Positions 15,686 through 23,115 of a stretch of DNA of 64,000 nt are shown piece after piece. Under the pieces are notes generated by a model. The model had not been told where the DNA came from, searched no databases, and saw only the letters and a list, made by a program, of their open reading frames with translations. The translations under genes were made by a program, and so were the position numbers. Origin of the DNA: Prevotella denticola (GTDB taxonomy: Bacteria; Bacteroidota; Bacteroidia; Bacteroidales; Bacteroidaceae); NCBI RefSeq assembly GCF_900454835.1, contig NZ_UGTM01000001.1, positions 1,612,501 to 1,676,500 of the forward strand. The letters run 5' to 3'. The first letter of the stretch is position 1. Each line of letters begins with the position of its first letter.

Positions 15686-17959
15686 TTATTTTGCTGTGTT
15701 GTATTTGGTAAGACCGGAGTCGTTGTCTCTATTATTAATGTTTTTACCCAGATGCCTTCGTGAATTGCCTTTTGACAAAGAATAGACGAAAGTCAGTGCC
15801 ACAAGATTTTTGAAATTACCCCATCGGGTCTTTTCTACGAAATGGAATGAAGGAGTATCTGCATAAATCTTGGAAGGATCGGGATTGTAAATGAACATGG
15901 CACCCACGGTGACAGCACCGATTCTGTATGTAAGGGATGCGTTCGCATTATACCCAATCTTCTCAAAAACATCACCTTCAACAGTGGTCATCGGTAGATT
16001 GTGGTTGGTAATGAACTGCCACTTGCCTGCCACCACCTGACAAGAGATTCCGACATTGTTCAGATTGTGGTTGACACGCTGATTAGGCGTATTGTATTTG
16101 GAAAACATATAGTTATAGTAAGGCTGCAAAGTTAGCCAGGAGAAAGGTCTGCAACTCAGAACAAGCGATGCGCCATACTCGTTGACATGGCGGATGCCCA
16201 CAATCTGGTTCACGAAGTCCGAACCGTCAGCGGAAACAACTGTCATATTCTTGCTGGGATAGTAGGCATGGCTGACGGAAGGTTTGACAAACCAGATATT
16301 ATTGGCCGACGCATACTGGAAGCTAAGTTCGGTGCGGTAGAAATGGTAGGGCTTCAGACTGCTGTTGCCTTGTAGATAGAATCGTTCATCCACGACGGTA
16401 CGACTATCTGTGAGCTGACCGACGTTAGGAACCGCAGATGCTATGGACGAGGTCAGGCGTAGCGAACTGTGTTTGTGCAGCTGGTAATTAAGAGAAACAG
16501 AAGGCCGCATAAGGATGTAGTTGGCTATTGCCTTCGTCGCAGTTCTATATCGGTTGTTCTCCACACCGATTCCCAGGTTGTAGGACAATGCCCCCCATTG
16601 ATTGGTGTAGTCGGCGTATAGGTATTCCTTTTGCGTATTCACTGTCGACAAATTGGATGCCCCGTCTGTCTGACGCAGGTTTTTGTATTGATAGTAGGCT
16701 CCTATCTGTATATTTCCCTGCCACAGTTTGTCAGTATAAAGTGCTTCTGCTATTAGCGAGTAAGACTTGTTGTCGACGACGTTGGTAAACGTTCCCGTTC
16801 CCGAGGTGTTTGTTAGATTATTGTTCGAATTGGATTTGAAATAAGTGTTCACCACATTGACCGACAGACTGTTGCCTTTACGGAAGGTGTGTCCGAAGTA
16901 GATGTTGGCCGATATGGATGAAAAGTCACTTTGAAGCCTTCTGTGGTTGGCATCTTCCAATGTACCCGTCCGCAAGAGCTGTTGACTGTATTGCTGGGTA
17001 GCCGGAAACTTACGATATTCTAAAGTGATATTGAAAAGGTTGCTGTTTTGGAAACGCTGATAGAATAATTGTCCTATGTGGTAGGTACCAGTGTATTTAC
17101 CCGACAGACTCTTGTAATCGTTCGTCACATCCGGATAGACATAACGGTTTTCCATGGTGTTCCGGTTAAGATGTCTGTAGTCCAGAAAATATGCCGCAGA
17201 CACCTTGTTGAGCGAATCGCTATAACTGGTGGAAATCAAGTTGGTACCATATCCTGTGGTGATACTGTTTTTGGTGTCGAGATATAGTGAATAGTGCCTT
17301 TTGTTGGTGCGCTTAGTCGCTACATCTAATACAGCACCTATCTTCTCATGCGCAAACCTTGCAGGCGGATTGGAATAGTAGTGCAGGGTCTTTATTTCGT
17401 CGGCTTTGAGCAGCATCAGTTCACGTACCGACCTCCTGATTCCATCAATCAGCACCAAGACAATTTTACCATCTGCCGTCAGCAGTTCACCGCTGTTTGT
17501 TGAAAGTCTGAATTGCGGCAGGCTACTGATGGCCTCCAAAGCGTTGTTTCCCATCTGTCTGGCACGCCTGTCTAACAGGATGATGTCTGCGTTGCCGAAG
17601 CTTCTTAGTCCTTGGGCCGACACAGTGACCTCTGAAAGGTTCTGTATGCTTTCTGTCAGCTTGACCACTCCGACATCGCCACGCTTGCACGTTAGCTGTT
17701 GTGGCCGATACCCTAAACAAGAGAATTTCAACAGGAACTGTCCGTCTTCGTCTACATTCAAACTGAAGGTTCCTTTTGAATCCGTCAACGTGTGAGCAAT
17801 GGCTGCCGTGTCAGATAAGCTGGCCAATACGCAGTCAACGCCGGCTAATGGACAGCCAGACGAATCGGTCACCGTACCGTATATCCTGTTCTGTGCGTTG
17901 CTGCTTATCAACGAGACTACAAAGGCAAACCATAACGTTGTGAAAATTCTTGCCACCAT
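15686..17959 (-). CDS. Outer-membrane beta-barrel protein with carboxypeptidase-like domain (TonB-receptor-like)
   Basis: A 757-residue protein. The signal peptide ends near SNAQN; residues about 25-100 are a carboxypeptidase-regulatory-like domain (IYGTVTDSSGCPLAGVDC, DSKGTFSLNVDEDG); about 105-215 is plug-like (LSEVTVSAQG, KIVLVLIDGIRRSV, IGAVLDVATKRT); the rest is a long barrel with alternating aromatic strands. Related proteins are often annotated as outer-membrane beta-barrel or TonB-dependent receptor proteins. The C-terminus is basic and polar rather than ending in Phe. It lies 34 bp after the precursor peptide gene and directly before the exporter, which suggests the outer-membrane step of peptide release, uptake or immunity. 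Confidence 0.85.
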   Translation of the reverse strand: MVARIFTTLWFAFVVSLISSNAQNRIYGTVTDSSGCPLAGVDCVLASLSDTAAIAHTLTDSKGTFSLNVDEDGQFLLKFSCLGYRPQQLTCKRGDVGVVKLTESIQNLSEVTVSAQGLRSFGNADIILLDRRARQMGNNALEAISSLPQFRLSTNSGELLTADGKIVLVLIDGIRRSVRELMLLKADEIKTLHYYSNPPARFAHEKIGAVLDVATKRTNKRHYSLYLDTKNSITTGYGTNLISTSYSDSLNKVSAAYFLDYRHLNRNTMENRYVYPDVTNDYKSLSGKYTGTYHIGQLFYQRFQNSNLFNITLEYRKFPATQQYSQQLLRTGTLEDANHRRLQSDFSSISANIYFGHTFRKGNSLSVNVVNTYFKSNSNNNLTNTSGTGTFTNVVDNKSYSLIAEALYTDKLWQGNIQIGAYYQYKNLRQTDGASNLSTVNTQKEYLYADYTNQWGALSYNLGIGVENNRYRTATKAIANYILMRPSVSLNYQLHKHSSLRLTSSIASAVPNVGQLTDSRTVVDERFYLQGNSSLKPYHFYRTELSFQYASANNIWFVKPSVSHAYYPSKNMTVVSADGSDFVNQIVGIRHVNEYGASLVLSCRPFSWLTLQPYYNYMFSKYNTPNQRVNHNLNNVGISCQVVAGKWQFITNHNLPMTTVEGDVFEKIGYNANASLTYRIGAVTVGAMFIYNPDPSKIYADTPSFHFVEKTRWGNFKNLVALTFVYSLSKGNSRRHLGKNINNRDNDSGLTKYNTAK

Positions 17960-17993
17960 AATATAAATTATTTACACATTGAATCAATGTAAT

Positions 17994-18206
17994 TTACCAT
18001 TGAATGTCCGTTAAGCACGTTGCCCCATCCTGTTGTCCATCCACAATAGCAATTTGACATCCGCATCCTGCAACATTGTTAGGACAATCGGTTCGAGAGG
18101 CTTCCATTCCAGACACTCCACCCTTTGCCTCAGATGATTCCATTAAGGACAATCCCTCAACAGGAAAAGTTCTTGGTTTTTCATTGCTGTAATGATTAAT
18201 TGCCAT
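17994..18206 (-). CDS. Double-glycine precursor peptide (bacteriocin-like)
   Basis: A 70-residue peptide. Residues 1-30 look like a GG leader: GLSLMESSEAKGG keeps the LSxxE and terminal GG pattern that C39 peptidases recognise. Cleavage after Gly30 would release a 40-residue core with four Cys (41, 48, 50, 64), including CGC, and a C-terminal Trp. It is the first gene of the operon ending in a C39-peptidase exporter. No modification enzyme is encoded nearby, so disulfides are the likeliest modification. The activity (bacteriocin, signal or other) is unknown. Confidence 0.75.
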   Translation of the reverse strand: MAINHYSNEKPRTFPVEGLSLMESSEAKGGVSGMEASRTDCPNNVAGCGCQIAIVDGQQDGATCLTDIQW

Positions 18207-18290
18207 CTTACTGCTTCAGGTACTGCATTTTCCCAGCGGTAAAATTAGGAAAAAACATTATTGAATCCAAATCATTTTGAGGTTTTCTTT

Positions 18291-18298
18291 CAAAGTTA
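18291..18298 (-). promoter_or_regulatory. -7 box of the peptide-export cassette
   Basis: Minus-strand TAACTTTG, 85 bp before the peptide ATG. No good TTG at the expected -33 position, which hints at an activator or weak expression. Confidence 0.55.
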
Positions 18299-18569
18299 CT
18301 TTAAAAAACACACTTTTGTAGGATGATTTGGAATCTTCCATATAATATGGGATAGTAAAAAGCTGTAAACACATAAAAATAGGCTTTGAAAATGAATGGC
18401 GAAACATGGCTCATTAATGATGTTAATAGCTGAAGGAGCAGTATTATGACTGTCGGGGGCAAGCTTATCCGCTGTAAGAAAGTATCTGAGAGGAAAAGTC
18501 ATGCGAAGAACGCCTTATGAATTAATCAGGTTAGAAAGTGTCTCTTCTTATTTTATATAATACGACGAA
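18299..18569. other. A/T-rich stretch between the cassette promoter and the insertion sequence
   Basis: A 68-codon minus-strand frame (18296-18502) is present but has no recognisable features and overlaps the promoter. Nothing else supported. Confidence 0.4.
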
Positions 18570-18654
18570 ATGATTCTGGGTCAGTCCTAAACCCCAGTTG
18601 CAAACCTACTTCTCTTAAGCGCATAATTTCATAAGTATTTATTACCTTTGCATC

Positions 18655-18999
18655 ATGAAGAGTGACCAACTATTACGTTGCATCTTTCCAGATGTACTTG
18701 CCGACTACTTTGATGTTGTCGATATTCAAGAGGGTGTTTCCCAGTTTGACTTTTGGCTTGACGAGCGTAACTTTATGGAAAAGTCAGACCATAAGTTAGG
18801 CACTGTAAGCAGTTATGGTTTTACCAGCGAGCGTGTAATTCAGGACTTTCCTCTTCGTGGCAAAGCCGTCTACCTCCATGTTCGCCGACGCAAGTGGCGT
18901 GACAGTTCCAACGGAGAGATATTTACTTATTCATATGATGACTTGACGGCTGAGGGCAGTAAACTATCCCCCGAGTTCGTTTCTTTTTTAAAAGAATAG
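18655..18999 (+). CDS. ISAon1-type transposase N-terminal region protein
   Basis: A 114-residue first frame of the insertion sequence, starting 78 bp inside the left end. It has short helical and basic segments (HVRRRKWRD) consistent with DNA end binding. It ends at TAG 18999 just after the run CTTTTTTAAAAG (18984-18995 region), and the transposase continues in the +1 frame, so a fused product through frameshifting is possible. Two-frame organisation is normal for this IS group, so this is not necessarily damage. Confidence 0.85.
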   Translation: MKSDQLLRCIFPDVLADYFDVVDIQEGVSQFDFWLDERNFMEKSDHKLGTVSSYGFTSERVIQDFPLRGKAVYLHVRRRKWRDSSNGEIFTYSYDDLTAEGSKLSPEFVSFLKE

Positions 19000-19114
19000 A
19001 ATTGAGTCCACTGCAGAGAGCATCGCAAGCATCGGTGCGCACTATGGCGTAAATGGCAAGCAGTTATCCACACAGTACAAGGAACATTTCAGTGACTACC
19101 GCAGCTGGGATCAG

Positions 19115-19984
19115 TTGGATCATGCTCAAGACTGGCTATTGTTTGAAAATAACATAGGTGAGAGTCTAAGTATTGATGAGACCTGTCTAAGCAGTGGCGA
19201 GGTCTATACTTTTCTGACCAACAAGGCGGGAAAGGGCAGAAATGGAACTTTAGTGGCTGTGGTTAAAGGGACCAAGGCAGAGGACGTTATTCAGGTTGTC
19301 AAGAAGATAGACCTGTCCAAACGAAAGACTGTCAAAGAGATAACACTTGATTTGTCATCTTCGATGATGCGCATAGCCCGTGCCGTTTTTCCCAAAGCAC
19401 TCATTACCAATGACAGGTTTCATGTGCAGAAACTGTATTATGATGCTCTGGATGACATGCGTATCGCTTACCGGTGGATGGCAAGGGATAAAGAGAATGA
19501 GGAGATAAAAGAAGCTAAAAGTGAGGGAAAGGAATATATACCATTTAGATACAGCAATGGTGACACGCGTAAGCAGTTGCTCGCCAGGGCAAAGTTCATA
19601 TTGACCAAGCACAGGACCAAGTGGACTGAAGCACAGAAAGCCAGGGCGGAAATCATCTTTGAACATTATCCTACACTGAAAAAGGCATATGATCTGGCTA
19701 TGAAACTTACCGATATTTATAACATCAAGAGCATCAAGGATGCTGCAAGACTGAAGCTGGCTAAATGGTTCAATGAGGTTGAAGAGCTGGGAGTGGACAA
19801 TTTCTACACGGTGATTGACACGTTTGAAAATCATTATCAAACCATACTCAATTTCTTTGTAAACAGAGCAACAAATGCAAATGCTGAGTCATTCAATGCC
19901 AAGGTTAAGGCATTCAGGGCACAGTTCAGAGGAGTCACAGATATTCCTTTCTTTTTATATAGGCTTATGAAATTGTGTGCTTAA
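19115..19984 (+). CDS. ISAon1-type (ISL3-like) transposase
   Basis: A 289-residue DDE-type transposase. LSIDETCLSSGEVYT holds the first catalytic Asp, ITLDLSSSMMRIARAVFPKA and ITNDRFHVQKLYYDAL hold the second Asp region, and NANAESFNAKVKAFRAQFRG near the C-terminus is the third (Glu) motif. The frame is open back to 18992, so translation may begin upstream of ATG 19115 or be fused to the first frame by a +1 shift. The stop lies 37 bp before the right end of the element. Confidence 0.9.
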   Translation: MDHAQDWLLFENNIGESLSIDETCLSSGEVYTFLTNKAGKGRNGTLVAVVKGTKAEDVIQVVKKIDLSKRKTVKEITLDLSSSMMRIARAVFPKALITNDRFHVQKLYYDALDDMRIAYRWMARDKENEEIKEAKSEGKEYIPFRYSNGDTRKQLLARAKFILTKHRTKWTEAQKARAEIIFEHYPTLKKAYDLAMKLTDIYNIKSIKDAARLKLAKWFNEVEELGVDNFYTVIDTFENHYQTILNFFVNRATNANAESFNAKVKAFRAQFRGVTDIPFFLYRLMKLCA

Positions 19985-20061
19985 GAGAAGTAGGTTTGCA
20001 ACTGGGTTTTAGGACTGACCCATGATTCTGATTCATTACGGGAACAGGGAAGTAGAAAACA

Positions 20062-20089
20062 AAAAGGAATTACGCTCGTAATTCCTTTT
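20062..20089 (-). terminator. Terminator after tRNA-Asn
   Basis: A 13-bp perfect stem (AAAAGGAATTACG with CGTAATTCCTTTT) around two bases. On the minus strand, reading from the tRNA, it is followed by a T-rich tail. The structure is symmetric and could work both ways. Confidence 0.8.
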
Positions 20090-20094
20090 CCATG

Positions 20095-20168
20095 CGCTCC
20101 AGGATGGGCTTGAACCAACGACCCCCTGATTAACAGTCAGGTGCTCTAACCAACTGAGCTACTGAAGC
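20095..20168 (-). tRNA. tRNA-Asn (GTT)
   Basis: A 74-nt cloverleaf. Acceptor arms GCTTCAG and CTGGAGC pair with one G-U; the anticodon stem is CCTGA/TCAGG with loop CTGTTAA giving anticodon GTT; the D-loop word AGTTGGTTAGA and TTCAAGC T-loop are present. The T-stem has one mismatch. CCA is not encoded. The 3' end points towards the insertion sequence and the peptide-export cassette. Confidence 0.92.
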
Positions 20169-20200
20169 AGTTATTTGTGCTTGTCTCTTGTAAGCGGTTG

Positions 20201-20231
20201 CAAAGGTACTATGTTTCTCTGAACCCACCAA
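20201..20231 (-). promoter_or_regulatory. Promoter of tRNA-Asn
   Basis: Minus-strand TACCTTTG at 20201-20208 with TTG at 20229-20231 (20-bp spacer), about 33 bp before the tRNA. Confidence 0.8.
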
Positions 20232-20313
20232 ATGTTTTTGGTGAAAAAATCAATCAAACCGTAATTTTCTTTATTTTCATGCCTGTAAAGATGCGTTTTC
20301 CACTATAATAATG

Positions 20314-20321
20314 TAATTTTG
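20314..20321 (+). promoter_or_regulatory. -7 box of the S41 peptidase gene
   Basis: TAATTTTG fits TAnnTTTG, 42 bp before ATG 20364. It overlaps a possible TTG start at 20319, which is therefore excluded. Confidence 0.65.
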
Positions 20322-20363
20322 TCTCGTAAAAAGCATATTAAACAACAAACAGAACACATACAA

Positions 20364-22112
20364 ATGAGAAAACTGTTCCTGGCTTTCGGGCTCTGGCTTC
20401 TGACTTTCGGAGGGTCTGCACCGGCACAAAACAAAGCAGACAAAGACCACAACTTCAAGGTGGCAAAGAACCTTGAGACATTCTCGGCCATCTATAAGTA
20501 TCTTGACATGATGTACGTCGACACGCTGGATGCCGACGAGGTGGTCGGCAACGGCATCAACTACATGCTGCACTCACTCGACCCCTACACGGTCTATTAT
20601 CCGGAGGAGAAAGTAAAGGACCTGGACCTGATGATTTCGGGCAAATATGCCGGCATCGGTGCGCTGATCCGTTACAACTTCGCCCTGAAGAACGTCGTCA
20701 TCGACGAACCGTACGAGCACATGCCTGCGGCGGAAGCGGGACTGAAGAAGGGAGATATCATCCTTTCCATCGGCGACTCGTCGATGGCAGGCAAGGATGT
20801 CTCATACGTCAGCAACCGTCTGCGGGGCGATGCGGGCACGACCTTCATCCTCACGGTACGCCGCCCGTCAACCGACAAGAAGATGAAGTTCAGGATTACC
20901 CGCCGTACCATCCAGCTCCCTGCCGTACCTTATTACGGCGTGCAGGACGGCGGAGTGGGATACCTCAATCTCAATTCCTTCACGGCAGGATGTGCGAAGG
21001 ATGTGCGCCGCGCTTTCCTCGACATGAAGAAGCAGGGGATGACTTCACTTGTCTTCGACCTGCGCAACAACGGCGGCGGCAGTCTGCAGGAGGCTGTCAA
21101 CATCGTCAATATGTTCGTGCCGAAAGGACTTACGCTGGTGAAGACCGTGGGCAAACTGGAGCGTGCGAACAAAGAATACAAGACGACCGTGGAACCGATT
21201 GACACGGTGATGCCGATTGTCGTGCTGGTAAACGACGAGACGGCGAGTGCCAGCGAGATTACCAGCGGCAGCCTGCAGGACCTCGACCGTGCCGTCGTCC
21301 TCGGCACACGCACCTACGGCAAGGGACTCGTACAGGCTTCGATGGACCTGCCGTACAACGCCACCCTCAAACTGACAACCAGCAAGTATTACATTCCCAG
21401 CGGACGGTGCATACAGGCCATCAACTACAAACACGCCAACGGCGGCTACACCGAGCACGTCCCCGACTCGCTGACACACGTCTTCCATACGGCAGACGGA
21501 CGCGAGGTGCGCGACGGAGGCGGCATCAAGCCCGATGTAGAGGTACGTCCCGACTCGCTGCCGAACATCGCTTTCTACCTCGCTTCGTCAGGGCGCGACT
21601 CTACGGAGGTAATGTGGAACTGGGAACTGCAATACCTGAAGAAGCATCCTGCCATCGGGCCGGCAAAGACATTCGTGCTTTCTGATGCGGACTACGAGGA
21701 CTTCAAGCAGACGGTGCTGAAGAGCGGATTCAAGTACGACCGTGAAAGCCGGAAATACCTGGAGAACCTCGTCAAGCTGGCCAAGTTCGAGGGATATTAC
21801 GAAGATGCGAAACCCGAGTTTGACGCATTGGAAAAGAAGCTGAGCCACAACCTTGCCAAAGACCTCGACTACAACAGGCAGACGCTGAAGAAACTGCTGA
21901 CAAGCGACCTCGTATCGGCCTATTACTACCAACGCGGTTCGCTGGAGAACAGCCTGCAGTTTGACAAGCAGTGGAAAAAGGCTGTGGAGATTCTGCAGAA
22001 CCCGGCGGAATACAGAAAGCTGCTGCAGCCAGCCGCCGGTCGGACAGCCGTGAAGACGGAGACGGCAGCCGGACCCGTTGTTGACGCCAAGGCGAAAACA
22101 AAGACGAAATAA
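20364..22112 (+). CDS. S41-family C-terminal processing peptidase with PDZ domain
   Basis: A 582-residue periplasmic serine protease. Signal peptide MRKLFLAFGLWLLTFG with APAQ cleavage; a PDZ domain at about 85-165 (EAGLKKGDIILSIGD); an S41 core with the substrate-pocket word FDLRNNGGGSLQEAVN, nucleophile Ser in NDETASASEITSG and general-base Lys in RTYGKGLVQ. A helical C-terminal region (about 420-560) and an Ala/Lys-rich tail follow. Such proteases trim or degrade exported proteins. Monocistronic, with its own promoter and terminator. Confidence 0.93.
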   Translation: MRKLFLAFGLWLLTFGGSAPAQNKADKDHNFKVAKNLETFSAIYKYLDMMYVDTLDADEVVGNGINYMLHSLDPYTVYYPEEKVKDLDLMISGKYAGIGALIRYNFALKNVVIDEPYEHMPAAEAGLKKGDIILSIGDSSMAGKDVSYVSNRLRGDAGTTFILTVRRPSTDKKMKFRITRRTIQLPAVPYYGVQDGGVGYLNLNSFTAGCAKDVRRAFLDMKKQGMTSLVFDLRNNGGGSLQEAVNIVNMFVPKGLTLVKTVGKLERANKEYKTTVEPIDTVMPIVVLVNDETASASEITSGSLQDLDRAVVLGTRTYGKGLVQASMDLPYNATLKLTTSKYYIPSGRCIQAINYKHANGGYTEHVPDSLTHVFHTADGREVRDGGGIKPDVEVRPDSLPNIAFYLASSGRDSTEVMWNWELQYLKKHPAIGPAKTFVLSDADYEDFKQTVLKSGFKYDRESRKYLENLVKLAKFEGYYEDAKPEFDALEKKLSHNLAKDLDYNRQTLKKLLTSDLVSAYYYQRGSLENSLQFDKQWKKAVEILQNPAEYRKLLQPAAGRTAVKTETAAGPVVDAKAKTKTK

Positions 22113-22131
22113 AGGGGAGTCTTGTCGGTCG

Positions 22132-22174
22132 AATGGGGCTTACAGGTCCATCAGGGCCTGTAAGCCCCATTTTT
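22132..22174 (+). terminator. Rho-independent terminator of the S41 peptidase gene
   Basis: GGGGCTTACAGG (22135-22146) pairs with CCTGTAAGCCCC (22157-22168), extended by ATT/AAT, followed by TTTTT. Confidence 0.9.
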
Positions 22175-22284
22175 CCATTGCGCCTTCCGAATTTCCATAG
22201 CGTACGACCGCAGCCTTGCAGACGTTGTCTTTTGTTACGGCAAGGTGAAGATCCCTTGATCATCAGTCCTTTTGCGAAAAGGAT

Positions 22285-22293
22285 CCCCCCCCC
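22285..22293 (+). other. Run of nine C in an intergenic region
   Basis: A C9 tract within about 110 bp after the terminator, not inside a recognisable gene. Homopolymers of this length can slip, but nothing obvious would be switched here. Confidence 0.6.
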
Positions 22294-22353
22294 ACTTTTC
22301 CGGCCATTTCCGCCGTATGGCTGTTCAAGACAGTGTTGCCGTAGAATTATTTT

Positions 22354-22441
22354 CACGTAAAGAAGAAATAATCTTCACGTAAAAAAGAATTTCTTTTCAC
22401 GTAAAGAAATATTTCTCTTCATGATGATAATTTTTTCTGTT
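22354..22441. repeat. Four-unit 22-bp palindromic array, type B (copy 1)
   Basis: CACGTAAAGAAG, CACGTAAAAAAG, CACGTAAAGAAA and CATGATGATAA begin at 22354, 22376, 22398 and 22420, exactly 22 bp apart. Each unit has two alternating dyads, TTTCAYGWAAA and GAAATATTTC-like. The fourth unit is degenerate. Same consensus as the array at 51593. Confidence 0.9.
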
Positions 22442-22552
22442 TATCAGAAAAACACTTCCACATTGCCCCTCTTTACACAGGAAACGTCTCAGCCGGAGTC
22501 CGTCTAAATCTGTCTAAATCGTTTGTCGGCTGATAAAAAAGCCGTAAAACAT

Positions 22553-22583
22553 TTGGTGTGTGGCGAAAATATTCGTAACTTTG
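22553..22583 (+). promoter_or_regulatory. Promoter of rimP-nusA-infB
   Basis: TTG at 22553-22555, 20-bp spacer, TAACTTTG at 22576-22583, about 60 bp before the rimP ATG. It decides ATG 22644 over the earlier in-frame codons. Confidence 0.75.
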
Positions 22584-22643
22584 CACACGTTCAGAGGAAT
22601 GAGGGGCTTTCAACAGTCCCTCATTTTTCATATTAAAACACTT

Positions 22644-23111
22644 ATGGTAGACAAAAACGTTGTAAAGAGCCTCGTCGACGAGTGGCTGGAAGGCAAGGAG
22701 TACTTCCTGGTCGACATTCAAATCAGTCCTGACGACAAAATCGTCGTGGAGATTGACCATGCCGATGGCGTATGGATTGAAGATTGCGTGGAGCTGAGCA
22801 GGTACATCGAAGACCGCCTCTCCCGGGATGAAGAGGACTACGAGCTGGAGGTAGGCTCCGCCGGGCTGGGACAGCCTTTCAAAGTCCCGCAGCAGTATCA
22901 GAACTTCATCGGGAAGGAAGTCGAGGTACTCGATAAGGACGGAAAGAAAGTAAAAGGCGTATTGAAGAGCGTCGACGGCAACGACTTCGTGGTGGCTGTC
23001 AACGAGAAGGTACACGTAGAGGGCAAGAAGCGTCCTGTGAAGATGGACGTGGACCATGCGTACAAGATGGATGAAGTAAAATACACAAAATATATAATAA
23101 GTTTCAAGTAA
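22644..23111 (+). CDS. rimP: Ribosome maturation factor RimP
   Basis: A 155-residue cytoplasmic factor for 30S subunit maturation. The N-terminal half carries the family words YFLVDIQISPDDKIVVEID, DCVELSRYIEDRL and YELEVGSAGLGQPFK; the C-terminal SH3-like half has GKEVEVLDKDGKKVKGVL. It lies 4 bp before nusA and shares the standard rimP-nusA-infB order, so it is one transcription unit. The ATG at 22644 follows the promoter; the frame is open further upstream but those codons precede the transcription start. Confidence 0.95.
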   Translation: MVDKNVVKSLVDEWLEGKEYFLVDIQISPDDKIVVEIDHADGVWIEDCVELSRYIEDRLSRDEEDYELEVGSAGLGQPFKVPQQYQNFIGKEVEVLDKDGKKVKGVLKSVDGNDFVVAVNEKVHVEGKKRPVKMDVDHAYKMDEVKYTKYIISFK

Positions 23112-23115
23112 AGCT

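Larger units (their letters stand above)
18578..20021 (+). mobile_element. Complete ISAon1-like (ISL3-type) insertion sequence, 1444 bp
   Basis: The ends are long inverted repeats: the left begins GGGTCAGTCCTAAACCCCAG and the right ends with its complement (CTGGGTTTTAGGACTGACCC); matching continues inward through AGTAGGTTTGCAA for about 55 bp with few mismatches. Both sides carry the same 8-bp target copy ATGATTCT (18570-18577 and 20022-20029), the size ISL3-type elements produce. Two open frames encode an N-terminal region protein and a transposase. Ends, target duplication and frames all look intact, so the insertion is probably recent. Confidence 0.95.

Noticed and set aside
18296..18502. 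68-codon minus-strand frame next to the cassette promoter
   Set aside because: It overlaps the promoter, and the sequence has no family features.
20095..20168. Attachment-site duplication of the tRNA-Asn 3' end
   Set aside because: No second copy of the tRNA end is visible on the left side of the cassette, and there is no integrase gene.
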